Assembly (NCBI RefSeq): GCF_920984735.1
Contig: NZ_CAKLBU010000010.1
Coordinates: 1 to 64,000 of the forward strand
Direction of reading: 5' to 3'
Length of the DNA: 64,000 nucleotides
DNA from: Pedobacter sp. Leaf250
Lineage (GTDB): Bacteria; Bacteroidota; Bacteroidia; Sphingobacteriales; Sphingobacteriaceae
A model generated the notes under the pieces. The model had not been told where the DNA came from and did no database searches. It worked only from the letters and a program-made list of their open reading frames with translations. The translations under genes were made by a program, and so were the position numbers. Of this stretch, positions 26,199-35,246 are shown one piece after another. The first letter of the stretch is position 1. The number at the start of each line of letters is the position of its first letter.

Positions 26199-27152
26199 AT
26201 GAAACGCACCTTAATTACTTTAATTATGGCTTTTTTTGCCATTTCAGCTTCAGCTCAAAATCCCGACCAGGCACTTGCCAGAGTGAGATACACTTACATA
26301 CACATTCAGGATACGACACAAAAAGATAAACCGCACAAGGAGAACATGTTGCTGGTAACCGGAAAAAATGCTTCTGTTTACACCAGTTATGATAAATTGA
26401 ATCAAGCTGTAAATGCGAAAAAGCAAATCGAAGAACAGCTTAAAAATCAGGCAGGCAGTAGCAACATGAAAATAGAAATTAAAAGCGAAATGAAATCGCC
26501 CACTACAGCCGTAGATTATTTCTTTTTTGCCAATGAGCATAAAATGTTTAGCAAAGAAAAATTATATACCAACTATCTTATTGAAGAAAATGCGCCACAA
26601 ATCGATTGGAAAATAGCAAAAGACACGATGAGTTTTTCTGGTATCAATTGCCAAAAGGCCACTGCTAATTTTAAAGGCAGAAATTGGATTGCGTGGTTCG
26701 CTACAGAAATTCCTTTTCAAAGTGGCCCTTGGAAGCTGAATGGTCTGCCTGGATTAATTGTTGATGCACATGATGATAAAAATGAAGTGAAATTTGAATT
26801 TGCCGGACTTGAAAACGTAACTGCAGATGATGCTAAAAATGCTTCGGATGGTGATCAAAAAATTACTATGCCTAATGGCACAGTGGGAACATTAAAAATT
26901 ACAGGATTAGAAACGAACACCGTTTACTTAGGCTCGGAAATTAAACTTCCAACCGACGCTGTAAAAACGACTAGAAAAGAACTTGATAAACTTAAAGCTG
27001 CTCGAGATAAAGATCCGCAGGGTTTTATGCAAGCACAAATGGCAGCCAACGGTATTCAAGGAACATTTAAAAGAGGCACGTCAACACCTACTGGTCAACC
27101 AATTGCTAAACGCGAAATCAACAACCCTATCGAAATTCCTGAAAAAAAATGA
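26199..27152 (+). CDS. GLPGLI family protein
   Basis: Exported protein of unknown function, 317 residues from the ATG at 26199; a longer frame from 26121 would run through the operator and promoter, so the downstream start is chosen. It has a signal peptide (KRTLITLIMAFFAISASAQ) and the family-naming motif GPWKLNGLPGLIVDAHD (about residues 183-199). GLPGLI proteins are Bacteroidota-specific and often occur next to large outer-membrane proteins, as here: its stop overlaps the next start by 4 nt (ATGA). Expected location is the periplasm or outer membrane. Likely repressed by the BlaI homologue encoded at 31477-31839. Confidence 0.9.
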   Translation: MKRTLITLIMAFFAISASAQNPDQALARVRYTYIHIQDTTQKDKPHKENMLLVTGKNASVYTSYDKLNQAVNAKKQIEEQLKNQAGSSNMKIEIKSEMKSPTTAVDYFFFANEHKMFSKEKLYTNYLIEENAPQIDWKIAKDTMSFSGINCQKATANFKGRNWIAWFATEIPFQSGPWKLNGLPGLIVDAHDDKNEVKFEFAGLENVTADDAKNASDGDQKITMPNGTVGTLKITGLETNTVYLGSEIKLPTDAVKTTRKELDKLKAARDKDPQGFMQAQMAANGIQGTFKRGTSTPTGQPIAKREINNPIEIPEKK

Positions 27153-29812
27153 GAAAGGCTATTTTGATTATGACGTTGTTCTTTTTGGGGATGGCATCGG
27201 TTTTCGCTCAAAAACCAATCAGAGGAAGTGTGAAAGATGTTAAAGGTAAAGGTATTGAATCTGTAAATGTTAATCTGAAGGATAACGAAGGAAACATCAT
27301 CAGTTTTACCCGAACAAATAAAGATGGCTTATTTAGTCTGCAAGTTAAAAATGATCAGCTTACTGGTTACAAAATTGAAGCATCGAGTATTGGTTATAAA
27401 AAGGAATCCATTTCCATTATAGATGTTAGCAAGAATCAGGATTTAATTTTATCGGCCAGCGAAACTCATTTAGAAACAGTAACCGTTAAAAACCGTCCAT
27501 TATTAACTTCTAAAGGAGATACATTAAATTATAGAACTTCTGATTTTGCAGATAAGCAAGACCGAACCATTGGCGATGTACTCAAAAAAATGCCAGGAAT
27601 TGAAGTTGAAGAGAATGGTAAAGTGAGCTATAATGGCAAAGCCATATCGAATTTATACATCGATGGAGATAATCTGCTAGATGATAAATATAACATCGGC
27701 ACAAAAAGTATCCCACAAGGTGCGGTTGAAAAGGTTCAGGTTATTCAAAATGATCAGCCTATTAAAATGATGAGAAAAAACAACATGAGCGATGATGTTG
27801 CTTTAAATCTCGTTATAAAAGATGATGCTAAACTTAAGGTAATGGGCGATGCAACTGTTGGCGCTGGAACGCCAAATCGTTTCTATGAAAACCTAACCGC
27901 CATGTTGTTTAATAAAAAATTAAAATTCATCAACAATATCAAAGGCAATAACATAGGCAATGACCCTGGTATTGATTTAACTTCACATAATTTAGCTGAT
28001 TATTCGAAGCGTATAGATAACAGCAAACCTAGCGGTTTATTATCTACCGGTGCAGCGGGTGTACCCTCTTTGCCACAAAACAGATACTTGTTTAATAAAG
28101 CCGGGGTTTTGAATTTAAATAACTTATACAAGTTTAATCAGGATTTGCAGTTGAGGGCGAATTTGTCTTATCTATTAGATGAACGCAGGCAACAATACAA
28201 TAAATTTTCACAAACTTACCTGGCTGATGAAACCATTAGCTTTACAGAGTTTCAGAACAATGTGGTTAATCCGCAGAAATTAAGAGCGCAATTTAATTTG
28301 AACAAAAATGCGGAGAATGAATATTTTAACAATAGTTTCAATTTGGATTATACACCATTCAAAACAAATTCAGCCTTCTCAATCAATAACGTAGCAGCAA
28401 ATCAAATTTTAAGGCAAGAAACTTTCGATATTTCAAATGAGTTCAATTATCGGAAGAAACTAAAATCGGAAAATGTAATTCTTCTTTACTCCTATTTAAA
28501 TAGAACAACGCAACCAGAAACTCTGAATATTTCGCCTGGTTTAAACGCCGACATCCTAAACAATGGAAATAGTTACCTGGGGTTAAATCAGTATATCAAA
28601 TTACCTACCTGGTACACAAACAATTACTTATCTTTTGCTTTTGTGAAGAATGGATTTGCACAGACTTATAAAACAGGGTTTAATCTTCAGCAGCAAAATT
28701 TAAATTCTGAACTTTACCGGATCCAGAACGATCAAAGTTCTGAACTGGTTTCGCAGCAAACAGTAAATGATTTGAACTGGTTTAAAGGCAGGGTTTATGC
28801 CGATGCTACTTACGAATACACCAATGATAAGTTAAAAGCTGGTTTAAGTTTGCCTTTGAGTTACAACCACATCAATTATAGCGACCCTGTGAATGAACTG
28901 GATAATCGTTTAAACAAACTATTTGTAAATCCATCGTTAAATATCAAATACCAAACCGGGATAGAAAACTATGTATCGGCTAATTATTTTTATAAGAATG
29001 AACTTGGCGGAATAGATGACGTTTATCGGGGAACAGTTTTAAAAAATTACCGTTCATTATTTGCAAACAATGCCCCAATTTCTGAATTAAAAACGCATAG
29101 CTTTCGCGGTGAATTTAATTTTAGAAAAGCGATGCAGATGTTTTTCTTCAATGCATCAGCCAGTTATAGCAATACCGAACTCAATACCATTTCATCTTTC
29201 AACTTGAGTAATAATATTCAACAAAGAGTAGTTTTGCCCCTGGAAAATCATATTAAAAGCTTATCAGTAAGTGCAAATGCCAGCAAATATCTTTTTGCAT
29301 TTAAAAGTACTATCAACTTGGGTGTGAATTTATCGCAAAGCCAATACAGCCAGCTTCAAAATGGCGAACTTTTGCCTTTTAATACGAAAACGATTTCTTA
29401 CAAAGCTACTATTGACGCCAAGCTCAACAATTTTATGAACTGGTCATACGGTGCAACTTATGCCGTGACCGATAACCGGGCTGAAATCGCAGATGCGATC
29501 AAAACAAGTTTCAGGCAATTAAGACAACAATCTACAATATCGATTACAACATTTCAAAATGTATATGTTAACTTATCTGCTGAATATTTATTTACACAGC
29601 AAGCCAATCAGCCAAATTTAAAATACCTTTTTGCTGATGCCAATGTGAAATATAAAATATTAAAACTGAAAACAGATCTGGAGTTTGGAATAACTAATCT
29701 GGCCAATATCAAACAGTTCGACGCGGTTTATCTTTCAGCAAACGCATTAACTACAGGAACATATTTAATTCCGGGAAGAGTGGCCATGTTAAAAGCTACA
29801 TTCAATTTTTAA
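27149..29812 (+). CDS. TonB-dependent-receptor-like outer-membrane protein with carboxypeptidase-regulatory N-domain
   Basis: Large outer-membrane beta-barrel protein, 887 residues, with signal peptide (RKAILIMTLFFLGMASVFAQ). An N-terminal CarboxypepD_reg-like beta-sandwich (GSVKDVKGKGIESVNVNLKD) is followed by a plug-like domain (about 110-215, DVLKKMPGIEVEENGKVSYNG ... LYIDGDNLLDDKY, given here in parts) and a barrel ending in the aromatic C-terminal strand MLKATFNF. No TonB box is evident. Translationally coupled to the GLPGLI gene and therefore under the same BlaI-type operator. Cargo or partner unknown; related pairs are widespread in Bacteroidota. Confidence 0.88.
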   Translation: MRKAILIMTLFFLGMASVFAQKPIRGSVKDVKGKGIESVNVNLKDNEGNIISFTRTNKDGLFSLQVKNDQLTGYKIEASSIGYKKESISIIDVSKNQDLILSASETHLETVTVKNRPLLTSKGDTLNYRTSDFADKQDRTIGDVLKKMPGIEVEENGKVSYNGKAISNLYIDGDNLLDDKYNIGTKSIPQGAVEKVQVIQNDQPIKMMRKNNMSDDVALNLVIKDDAKLKVMGDATVGAGTPNRFYENLTAMLFNKKLKFINNIKGNNIGNDPGIDLTSHNLADYSKRIDNSKPSGLLSTGAAGVPSLPQNRYLFNKAGVLNLNNLYKFNQDLQLRANLSYLLDERRQQYNKFSQTYLADETISFTEFQNNVVNPQKLRAQFNLNKNAENEYFNNSFNLDYTPFKTNSAFSINNVAANQILRQETFDISNEFNYRKKLKSENVILLYSYLNRTTQPETLNISPGLNADILNNGNSYLGLNQYIKLPTWYTNNYLSFAFVKNGFAQTYKTGFNLQQQNLNSELYRIQNDQSSELVSQQTVNDLNWFKGRVYADATYEYTNDKLKAGLSLPLSYNHINYSDPVNELDNRLNKLFVNPSLNIKYQTGIENYVSANYFYKNELGGIDDVYRGTVLKNYRSLFANNAPISELKTHSFRGEFNFRKAMQMFFFNASASYSNTELNTISSFNLSNNIQQRVVLPLENHIKSLSVSANASKYLFAFKSTINLGVNLSQSQYSQLQNGELLPFNTKTISYKATIDAKLNNFMNWSYGATYAVTDNRAEIADAIKTSFRQLRQQSTISITTFQNVYVNLSAEYLFTQQANQPNLKYLFADANVKYKILKLKTDLEFGITNLANIKQFDAVYLSANALTTGTYLIPGRVAMLKATFNF

Positions 29813-29880
29813 ATAAAAAGTGAAGGTGGGAATTGAAGAGTTTTGTTATTTTGGTCAAGGCGAAACCCAAAATCTGTATA

Positions 29881-29918
29881 GAGAAATCTTTGAATCAATT
29901 CAAATTCAAAGATTTCTC
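29881..29918. repeat. Perfect 15-bp inverted repeat (GAGAAATCTTTG type)
   Basis: GAGAAATCTTTGAAT (29881-29895) and ATTCAAAGATTTCTC (29904-29918) flank an 8-nt loop between the convergent outer-membrane and M56 genes. Same core as in 10569-10660 and 49752-49776. It may serve as a 3' hairpin; no T-run follows. Confidence 0.8.
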
Positions 29919-29999
29919 GGCTTTATTCAAATGAATATATAAAGCAGAATAAGATATTTGATTATTCGAGAGGTTAATCATAATTTATTCGCGATATTT

Positions 30000-31472
30000 T
30001 TATGGCTTAGTTCTAATATGAATTGCTCCGTTATTCCCCTTTACAACCCGAATATCCAAAATTTTGTTAACATCAAGGCTTTTAAATTCAGCATTCGATG
30101 CCTTCTCGCCATCAATATAATAATCGATTTTATTAGATGATGCAGTAACAGCCTCTGCACTATTAGGATCATTTAATGATTTGCTACGAACTTTTATCAA
30201 CACCACATTATTAATGGTGCCTTTAATTGACTTAATAGGCTGTTGCGAACCTGTATCCCCTAAAAGAACGCCCATTGTGGCAGGACCTGCTTTCAAACTA
30301 TCTTTAAAGGTAAAATGCTGTACAAAGGCTTTTCCTTCAGTACTTTCATTGCCTTTAAAGTCAATTACTTTACCAACAAGTTTACCCAGTTCATGTGAAA
30401 TAGATTGATGTGTTGTATCTACAGTTTCAAAACTTGTGTTAAACACGAAGCTCACTTTTTTAACTGAATCTAATTTTTGCGCTGGCTCCTGTGCAGATTT
30501 GACTTTAACCTTTTGCCCGGCTTTAGCTGGTTTAATGATGGATGATTTAAGATCACTATTTGGCAGCGTGATCTTATCTGTATTGGTTAACGGCACCATT
30601 GCTTTTGGAGCATTTTTTCTATCGATGGTAAAAGCTAGGGTAACACAAAGCAAAACAGGTAAAACCAATAAATAACGAGACAGATTAACCTGTGATGAAC
30701 GTTTAGCATTCATCATTATAATTCGTTTTTTAAGGTCTGAAAGATTAAAATTATTTACAATGGCAATAGATGGCTGTAAGCTTCCAACATCCAATAAGCT
30801 GTATTGATAAGCTTTTTTGTCAATTCCTTTTTTCAGTATTTTCGCGTCGGTAATGAATTCAATATTTTCTCTCACGGCTTTCTTCATCAACCAAACGCCA
30901 GGATTAAACCAATAGAAAACCACACAAATTTCTGCCAGGATAATATCTAAAGTATGCCATTCTTCAACGTGTACTTTTTCATGTTCGAGGATATTATTTA
31001 AATCCTGTGTTTTATGCAATGCAGGGTTTATGTAAATGGTTTGCCAAAAACTAAATGGACTTACTTCTTCATTCAATATCCTGACATTAAAATCTCGTAT
31101 TTTGCTGACGGAAGATTTTTTATGCATTTGGTGAAGTGAAATAAACTGAATCATCAGCCTGATTGCCATTAGCAAAACGCCCAAGTAAAAAAATAAGGTT
31201 ATCGCTTGCCAGAAAATGGAAACAGAATCTTGCTGCACAAACTGTTTAACATTTTGATTAAACTGTGGTATAAAAGCTGGAACAGAAGGTTTATCAGCAA
31301 AAAAACTATTTAAATTGATAAACGGATAAGCGGATGAAAAAGCAATCCCAAAAATTAAAAAAAAGCGATTCAGTGAGTAAAAAGTTAATTTTCTAAGCAC
31401 AAGATAATAGGTGGCAGCAAACAAAATCAGCACCAAGTTAATCTTCAATAAGATAAGGAAGAATTGCGGCAT
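30000..31472 (-). CDS. BlaR1-like M56 membrane metallopeptidase
   Basis: Predicted integral-membrane zinc protease and signal transducer partnering the BlaI repressor. The 490 residues show four N-terminal membrane segments (residues about 5-25, 35-50, 90-110, 260-280), and the zinc motif HEKVH within ILEHEKVHVEEWHTLD between TM3 and TM4. The extracytoplasmic C-terminal part (~200 residues) is not a penicillin-binding sensor; it contains KIDYYIDGEKASNAEF and ends IRVVKGNNGAIHIRTKP, resembling plug-like or secretin-short domains found on Bacteroidota M56 proteins. Starts 4 nt after the repressor gene. Confidence 0.9.
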   Translation of the reverse strand: MPQFFLILLKINLVLILFAATYYLVLRKLTFYSLNRFFLIFGIAFSSAYPFINLNSFFADKPSVPAFIPQFNQNVKQFVQQDSVSIFWQAITLFFYLGVLLMAIRLMIQFISLHQMHKKSSVSKIRDFNVRILNEEVSPFSFWQTIYINPALHKTQDLNNILEHEKVHVEEWHTLDIILAEICVVFYWFNPGVWLMKKAVRENIEFITDAKILKKGIDKKAYQYSLLDVGSLQPSIAIVNNFNLSDLKKRIIMMNAKRSSQVNLSRYLLVLPVLLCVTLAFTIDRKNAPKAMVPLTNTDKITLPNSDLKSSIIKPAKAGQKVKVKSAQEPAQKLDSVKKVSFVFNTSFETVDTTHQSISHELGKLVGKVIDFKGNESTEGKAFVQHFTFKDSLKAGPATMGVLLGDTGSQQPIKSIKGTINNVVLIKVRSKSLNDPNSAEAVTASSNKIDYYIDGEKASNAEFKSLDVNKILDIRVVKGNNGAIHIRTKP

Positions 31473-31476
31473 GGTA

Positions 31477-31839
31477 TTATTTGTCAGGGTTTTCGATCAG
31501 ATTGATTATCTCCTTTAATTCCTCTGCACTGATCTTTTTATCTTTTGCAAAAAACGCAACCAATTCTTTATACGAGCTTTGGAAATAATTGTTCACAAAA
31601 CCATTCATGAAACGCTTTTTATAATCAACCTCTTTCACCTTTGCACCATAACGGTTGGCATTGGCAAAGCGTTCGCTAACGAGATAACCTTTTTTTTCAA
31701 GATTCTTTATGGTTGATGCAAGCGTGGTATATGGTGGTTTGGGTTCAGGCAAAACATCCATAAAATCTTTTATGAAACCTTTTCCAAACTGCCATACGGC
31801 TAACATGGCTTCTTCTTCCTGAATTGTTAATTTTTCCAT
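31477..31839 (-). CDS. BlaI/MecI/CopY-family transcriptional repressor
   Basis: Winged-helix repressor of 120 residues, normal for the family. The N-terminal domain includes LTIQEEEAMLAVWQFGKGFIKD and YTTLASTIKNLEKKGYLVSERF (recognition helix and wing); the C-terminal helices mediate dimerisation and are the proteolytic target in the staphylococcal paradigm. It is followed by the M56 protease gene. Its own promoter carries the TACGA/TCGTA operator at 31842-31870, matched upstream of the GLPGLI gene, so autorepression and repression of the GLPGLI unit are inferred. Confidence 0.94.
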   Translation of the reverse strand: MEKLTIQEEEAMLAVWQFGKGFIKDFMDVLPEPKPPYTTLASTIKNLEKKGYLVSERFANANRYGAKVKEVDYKKRFMNGFVNNYFQSSYKELVAFFAKDKKISAEELKEIINLIENPDK

Positions 31840-31841
31840 TT

Positions 31842-31870
31842 ATTACGAATATATCGTAAATATACGAAAT
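31842..31870. promoter_or_regulatory. BlaI-type operator at the blaI-M56 promoter
   Basis: ATTACGAATATATCGTAAAT followed by ATACGAAAT: the same three-half-site arrangement as 26140-26168. On the minus strand it contains TATATTTA, a -7-like box, and ends 3 nt before the repressor ATG. Confidence 0.8.
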
Positions 31871-31885
31871 CATCCTAAAAAGAAA

Positions 31886-31930
31886 AAGACTTTATTAAAA
31901 CTCTAAATCTTAGGGCCTTAATAAAGTCTT
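31886..31930 (-). terminator. Terminator downstream of the 31952-32452 gene
   Basis: AAGACTTTATTAA (31886-31898) pairs with TTAATAAAGTCTT (31918-31930), and the minus strand continues into TTTTCTTTTT. It insulates the blaI promoter from the upstream gene. Confidence 0.8.
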
Positions 31931-31951
31931 AAACATTTATTTTGAGTAAAA

Positions 31952-32452
31952 TTATTTTCCAGATCTTATTTCTGCCTGGTTTAATGTTTCCTGAATTACT
32001 TTGCGCATTTGAACTGCAGCATCTAATAACTTGGGATTGCCATCAAAATCACCGTAAATTACTACATGTTTCGATTTTTCTTTGTAATTAAAAGTAATAT
32101 CGTAGCGTGGAACAGCTCTTGATTTAGCACTTTTTTGGCCAATTGTATCTGGAAAATTCCACAATCCTATTTCATTAGCCTTTCTGTGCATGTATAAGAT
32201 GTCATCGCTTTTTAGAAAAAACTTCTTTGTAATTACCGAATCCCTGTTGTTTACATATTGATAAACACCAGTTTTCGAATCATATTTATTTTCTAAAGTA
32301 TCTTTTAAACCGTAGCTAAATTGCATCGAAACGAAATCAGCCTTGCGAAAAGGTGCATTCTGGATGATCGGTTTGTAATAGATGTAACAATAAATAATCA
32401 TCGGTACGATGATGGTAATGGCTAAGAATATTTTTTTTCCTCTACTTGACAC
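31952..32452 (-). CDS. Hypothetical membrane-anchored protein
   Basis: A 166-residue product with an N-terminal signal anchor (KKIFLAITIIVPMIIYCYIYY) and a soluble domain with YDSKTGVYQYVNNRDSVI and KSKHVVIYGDFDGNPKLLDAA. The start is GTG (no upstream ATG, and the next Met lies within the membrane segment). I do not recognise the family. It is followed by a terminator and lies upstream of, but is probably not co-transcribed with, the blaI unit. Confidence 0.72.
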   Translation of the reverse strand: MSSRGKKIFLAITIIVPMIIYCYIYYKPIIQNAPFRKADFVSMQFSYGLKDTLENKYDSKTGVYQYVNNRDSVITKKFFLKSDDILYMHRKANEIGLWNFPDTIGQKSAKSRAVPRYDITFNYKEKSKHVVIYGDFDGNPKLLDAAVQMRKVIQETLNQAEIRSGK

Positions 32453-32589
32453 GGATATTAGTTATTGAATTTTGAATGAATGAATTATTGGATTTTAATA
32501 AATCTCAAAAACGCTGCAAATCTGATAAATTTTATCGAACATCTAAACATTTCAAAATCATTTAATAATTACAATTCAACATGCAATGT

Positions 32590-33966
32590 TTAAGCGTCTT
32601 TCAACTCCCCTTCCCACTTACTCACTACAGCAGTTGCGATGGAATTACCCACTACGTTAGTAGCTGAACGGCCCATATCCAAAAGTGGATCGATACCGAT
32701 TAATAGTGCCAAACCAGCTTCGGGAATATTAAAACTGGCAATTGTACCAGCGATTACCACTAATGAAGCTCTCGGCACACCTGCAATACCCTTACTGGTT
32801 AACATCAATATTAGCAACATAGAAATTTGCTGTTCGAAACCTAAATGAATGCCATAAGCCTGTGCAATAAAAAGAGATGCGAACGTCATGTACATCATCG
32901 AACCATCTAGGTTAAATGAATAACCCAACGGCAAAACGAAACTCACAATTTTATCTTTACAACCAAAACGTTCTAAAAGCATCATCGTTTTAGGATAAGC
33001 TGCCTCGCTACTTGCTGTACTAAAAGCCAAAATTGCTGGCTCTTTCATGTCGCTTACCAATTTAAATACTCTTTTCTTAAGGATTAAAAAGCCTATAAAA
33101 ATTAACATTGCCCATAAAATGCCCAATCCTAAATAAAATTCACCAATAAATATGGCGTATGTGTTTAATACGTTCAGTCCTTGTTTAGCAACGATAGCCG
33201 TCATGGCACCAAAAACTGCCAAAGGCGCAAAATTCATCACATAACCCGTCATTTTTAAGATAACATGAGCAATGGCATCAAATGCCTTGATTACAACCTG
33301 ACCTAAATCGCCAATTGCGGCAGTAGCCACACCAAAAAACAACGAGAAAACAACAATTTGAAGAATTTCATTTGTAGCCATTGATTCGGCAATACTTTTT
33401 GGAAAAACGTGTGCAATAAAATCTTTTACGCTCATTGCTGCTTTTTGAATTCCGGTGTTTACCATTTGATCAGGCAGTGTTAATTGCATGTGTTTCCCTG
33501 GTTCGAAAAGATTTACTAAGATTAATCCTAAAACCAACGACATTAGCGACATAGCCATAAACCAGCCCAATGTTTTACCACCAATACGTCCAACAGCTTT
33601 AATATCGCCCACTTTTGCAACGCCCACAACTAAAGTGGTAAATACGAGTGGTGCCACAATCATCTTAATTAAACGAAGAAAAATATCACTCAAAAGCGTA
33701 AAATATTCAAGTTTCTTTTCCCTGATATCTTCATTTTCTTTTTTGATTTGTGCATTAACTTTCCTATCAGCTTTCAACTGGGTAAATACTGCCGATGTGG
33801 TATCAGGAGTTTTTTTAATGGCAACTTCGATACTCTTAACTTTTGCATCAGCATTAAGTATATTTTGATTGTAAACATCAATGGAATTAACGTTCAGAAT
33901 GTAGCCTAATGCAACTCCGGCAATCAGCGCTATAAAAATGAAAAGCGTGAGTTTGTTTTTCTTCAT
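32590..33966 (-). CDS. Dicarboxylate/amino acid:cation symporter (DAACS, GltP/DctA-like)
   Basis: Sodium- or proton-coupled uptake of glutamate, aspartate or C4-dicarboxylates. The 458 residues carry the hairpin-1 serine motif STASSEAAYPKT (about 315), GYSFNLDGSMMYMTFASLF in TM7, and the TM8 motif GIDPLLDMGRSATNVVGNS (about 430). Unusual for the family is a charged, helical insertion of about 45 residues (about 35-80, VKSIEVAIKKTPDT ... KKENEDIREKKLEYF) between TM1 and TM2, on the periplasmic side by topology. Substrate preference is not resolved. Confidence 0.94.
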   Translation of the reverse strand: MKKNKLTLFIFIALIAGVALGYILNVNSIDVYNQNILNADAKVKSIEVAIKKTPDTTSAVFTQLKADRKVNAQIKKENEDIREKKLEYFTLLSDIFLRLIKMIVAPLVFTTLVVGVAKVGDIKAVGRIGGKTLGWFMAMSLMSLVLGLILVNLFEPGKHMQLTLPDQMVNTGIQKAAMSVKDFIAHVFPKSIAESMATNEILQIVVFSLFFGVATAAIGDLGQVVIKAFDAIAHVILKMTGYVMNFAPLAVFGAMTAIVAKQGLNVLNTYAIFIGEFYLGLGILWAMLIFIGFLILKKRVFKLVSDMKEPAILAFSTASSEAAYPKTMMLLERFGCKDKIVSFVLPLGYSFNLDGSMMYMTFASLFIAQAYGIHLGFEQQISMLLILMLTSKGIAGVPRASLVVIAGTIASFNIPEAGLALLIGIDPLLDMGRSATNVVGNSIATAVVSKWEGELKDA

Positions 33967-34127
33967 GAATATAAAAAGTTTGTGGCTCTGTTAATTTGGT
34001 AAAACTACGATATTTACGCTGTGTAACAAATTTTGAGTGCAGTGCTATTTAAAAATTATTTTAATTTCTATTTTCGCTGTAACAATAAATCATCCTCTAC
34101 ATCTAAAAACTATCTATAATCCCATAA

Positions 34128-34625
34128 ATGGAACAAAAAGACAAGCTATTTAAAGAAATCTTCGATTCGAATTCCAAAAAAATATTCCATTTATGTTATG
34201 GTTATACAGGAGATACTGATGCTGCCAACGATCTTTTACAAGAAACATTTTTAAAAGTTTGGCAAAACCTGGATAAGTTTAGAAACAAATCACTGATATC
34301 TACCTGGATTTATAGAATAGCAGTTAACACCTGTTTAACGTATTTGCGATCGGAAAAAAGACAAGCCAAAGACGAGCTTACGGATAACATTATTGAAAAC
34401 AAAATTGAAGAGTTTTCAGAAAAGAACGAACAGGTTGCCTTGCTTTACAAATGTATCTCCAAGCTTGAAGAAAATGATCGTTTAATTATTACAATGGTGC
34501 TTGATGAGCTTCCATACCACGAAATTGCTGATATTTCCGGAATTAGTGAGGGCAATTTAAGGGTAAAAATTCATCGTATTAAACAAAAATTAACAGAACT
34601 ATATAACCAGTATGCAAGCGTTTGA
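34128..34625 (+). CDS. ECF RNA polymerase sigma factor
   Basis: Group 4 sigma factor, 165 residues. Region 2 is DTDAANDLLQETFLKVWQNLDKF plus ISTWIYRIAVNTCLTYLRSEKR (about 27-75), and region 4 is LPYHEIADISGISEGNLRVKIHRIKQKL at the C-terminus. The downstream gene overlaps it by 14 nt and encodes a small membrane protein, the arrangement expected for a sigma factor and its membrane-bound regulator, although no canonical anti-sigma motif is seen. Confidence 0.95.
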   Translation: MEQKDKLFKEIFDSNSKKIFHLCYGYTGDTDAANDLLQETFLKVWQNLDKFRNKSLISTWIYRIAVNTCLTYLRSEKRQAKDELTDNIIENKIEEFSEKNEQVALLYKCISKLEENDRLIITMVLDELPYHEIADISGISEGNLRVKIHRIKQKLTELYNQYASV

Positions 34626-35217
34626 TCAAATACAAGAGTTGTGGCAAAAACACGATGTAGCAGTTAAGGTTTCTGCTGATGAAATGTTGCAACAAGCTAA
34701 AAAAGAGGTAAATGGCTTGAAGTTTAAATCTACTTTAAATCTACTGGGTATGCTGGCATCATTCATTGCAATTGCGGCATTGTGGATATTTTTTCACTTC
34801 GAATCGTGGACAACCCATGTGGGCATTAGCATTACCATGATTGCCATTGGGGTATATATATTAATTTTATACCGTGATCATAGGCTAATCTCTAAAAATG
34901 ATTATACGGTACATCCCAATGAATATCTTAGTAACTTAAAAACGTATCAATTAAATAGATACAAGCTTTATAATTCTTTATATTGGTTTTACACCGTAGC
35001 ACTTTCTTTAGGTTTAATTTTTTACTTCATTGAAATTCTTGCTCACTTAAGTACCACTATGCGAGTGGTTGCAATTGGTTTAACCTTCCTTTGGATTTTA
35101 TTCTGTTCAACTATTCTGAGGAAAGCAGTAATCAAAAGAGAGAAAGAAAGAATTTCACTTTTAATTGAAAAGTTCGAACGCATTAGCAGTCAGATTTCTT
35201 CGCCAGAGCAATTTTAG
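34612..35217 (+). CDS. Putative membrane regulator of the ECF sigma factor
   Basis: A 201-residue protein with a soluble N-terminal ~35 residues (FDQIQELWQKHDVAVKVSAD) followed by four predicted membrane segments (about 40-60, 67-85, 122-143, 150-170) and a cytoplasmic helical tail. Overlap with the sigma gene and the N-terminal helical stub suggest an anti-sigma-like role, inferred from context only; no ZAS motif (HxxxCxxC) is present. Confidence 0.7.
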   Translation: MQAFDQIQELWQKHDVAVKVSADEMLQQAKKEVNGLKFKSTLNLLGMLASFIAIAALWIFFHFESWTTHVGISITMIAIGVYILILYRDHRLISKNDYTVHPNEYLSNLKTYQLNRYKLYNSLYWFYTVALSLGLIFYFIEILAHLSTTMRVVAIGLTFLWILFCSTILRKAVIKREKERISLLIEKFERISSQISSPEQF

Positions 35218-35246
35218 GCACGGTTTTTTCTCTGCTAAAATTACAC

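Noticed and set aside
29958-30140. 60-codon plus-strand ORF overlapping the M56 gene 3' end
   Set aside because: Lies antisense to the well-supported M56 coding region and has no recognisable features.
30000-31839. BlaI/BlaR-like pair as a beta-lactam resistance system
   Set aside because: No beta-lactamase or penicillin-binding sensor is present; the shared operator points to GLPGLI/outer-membrane genes instead.
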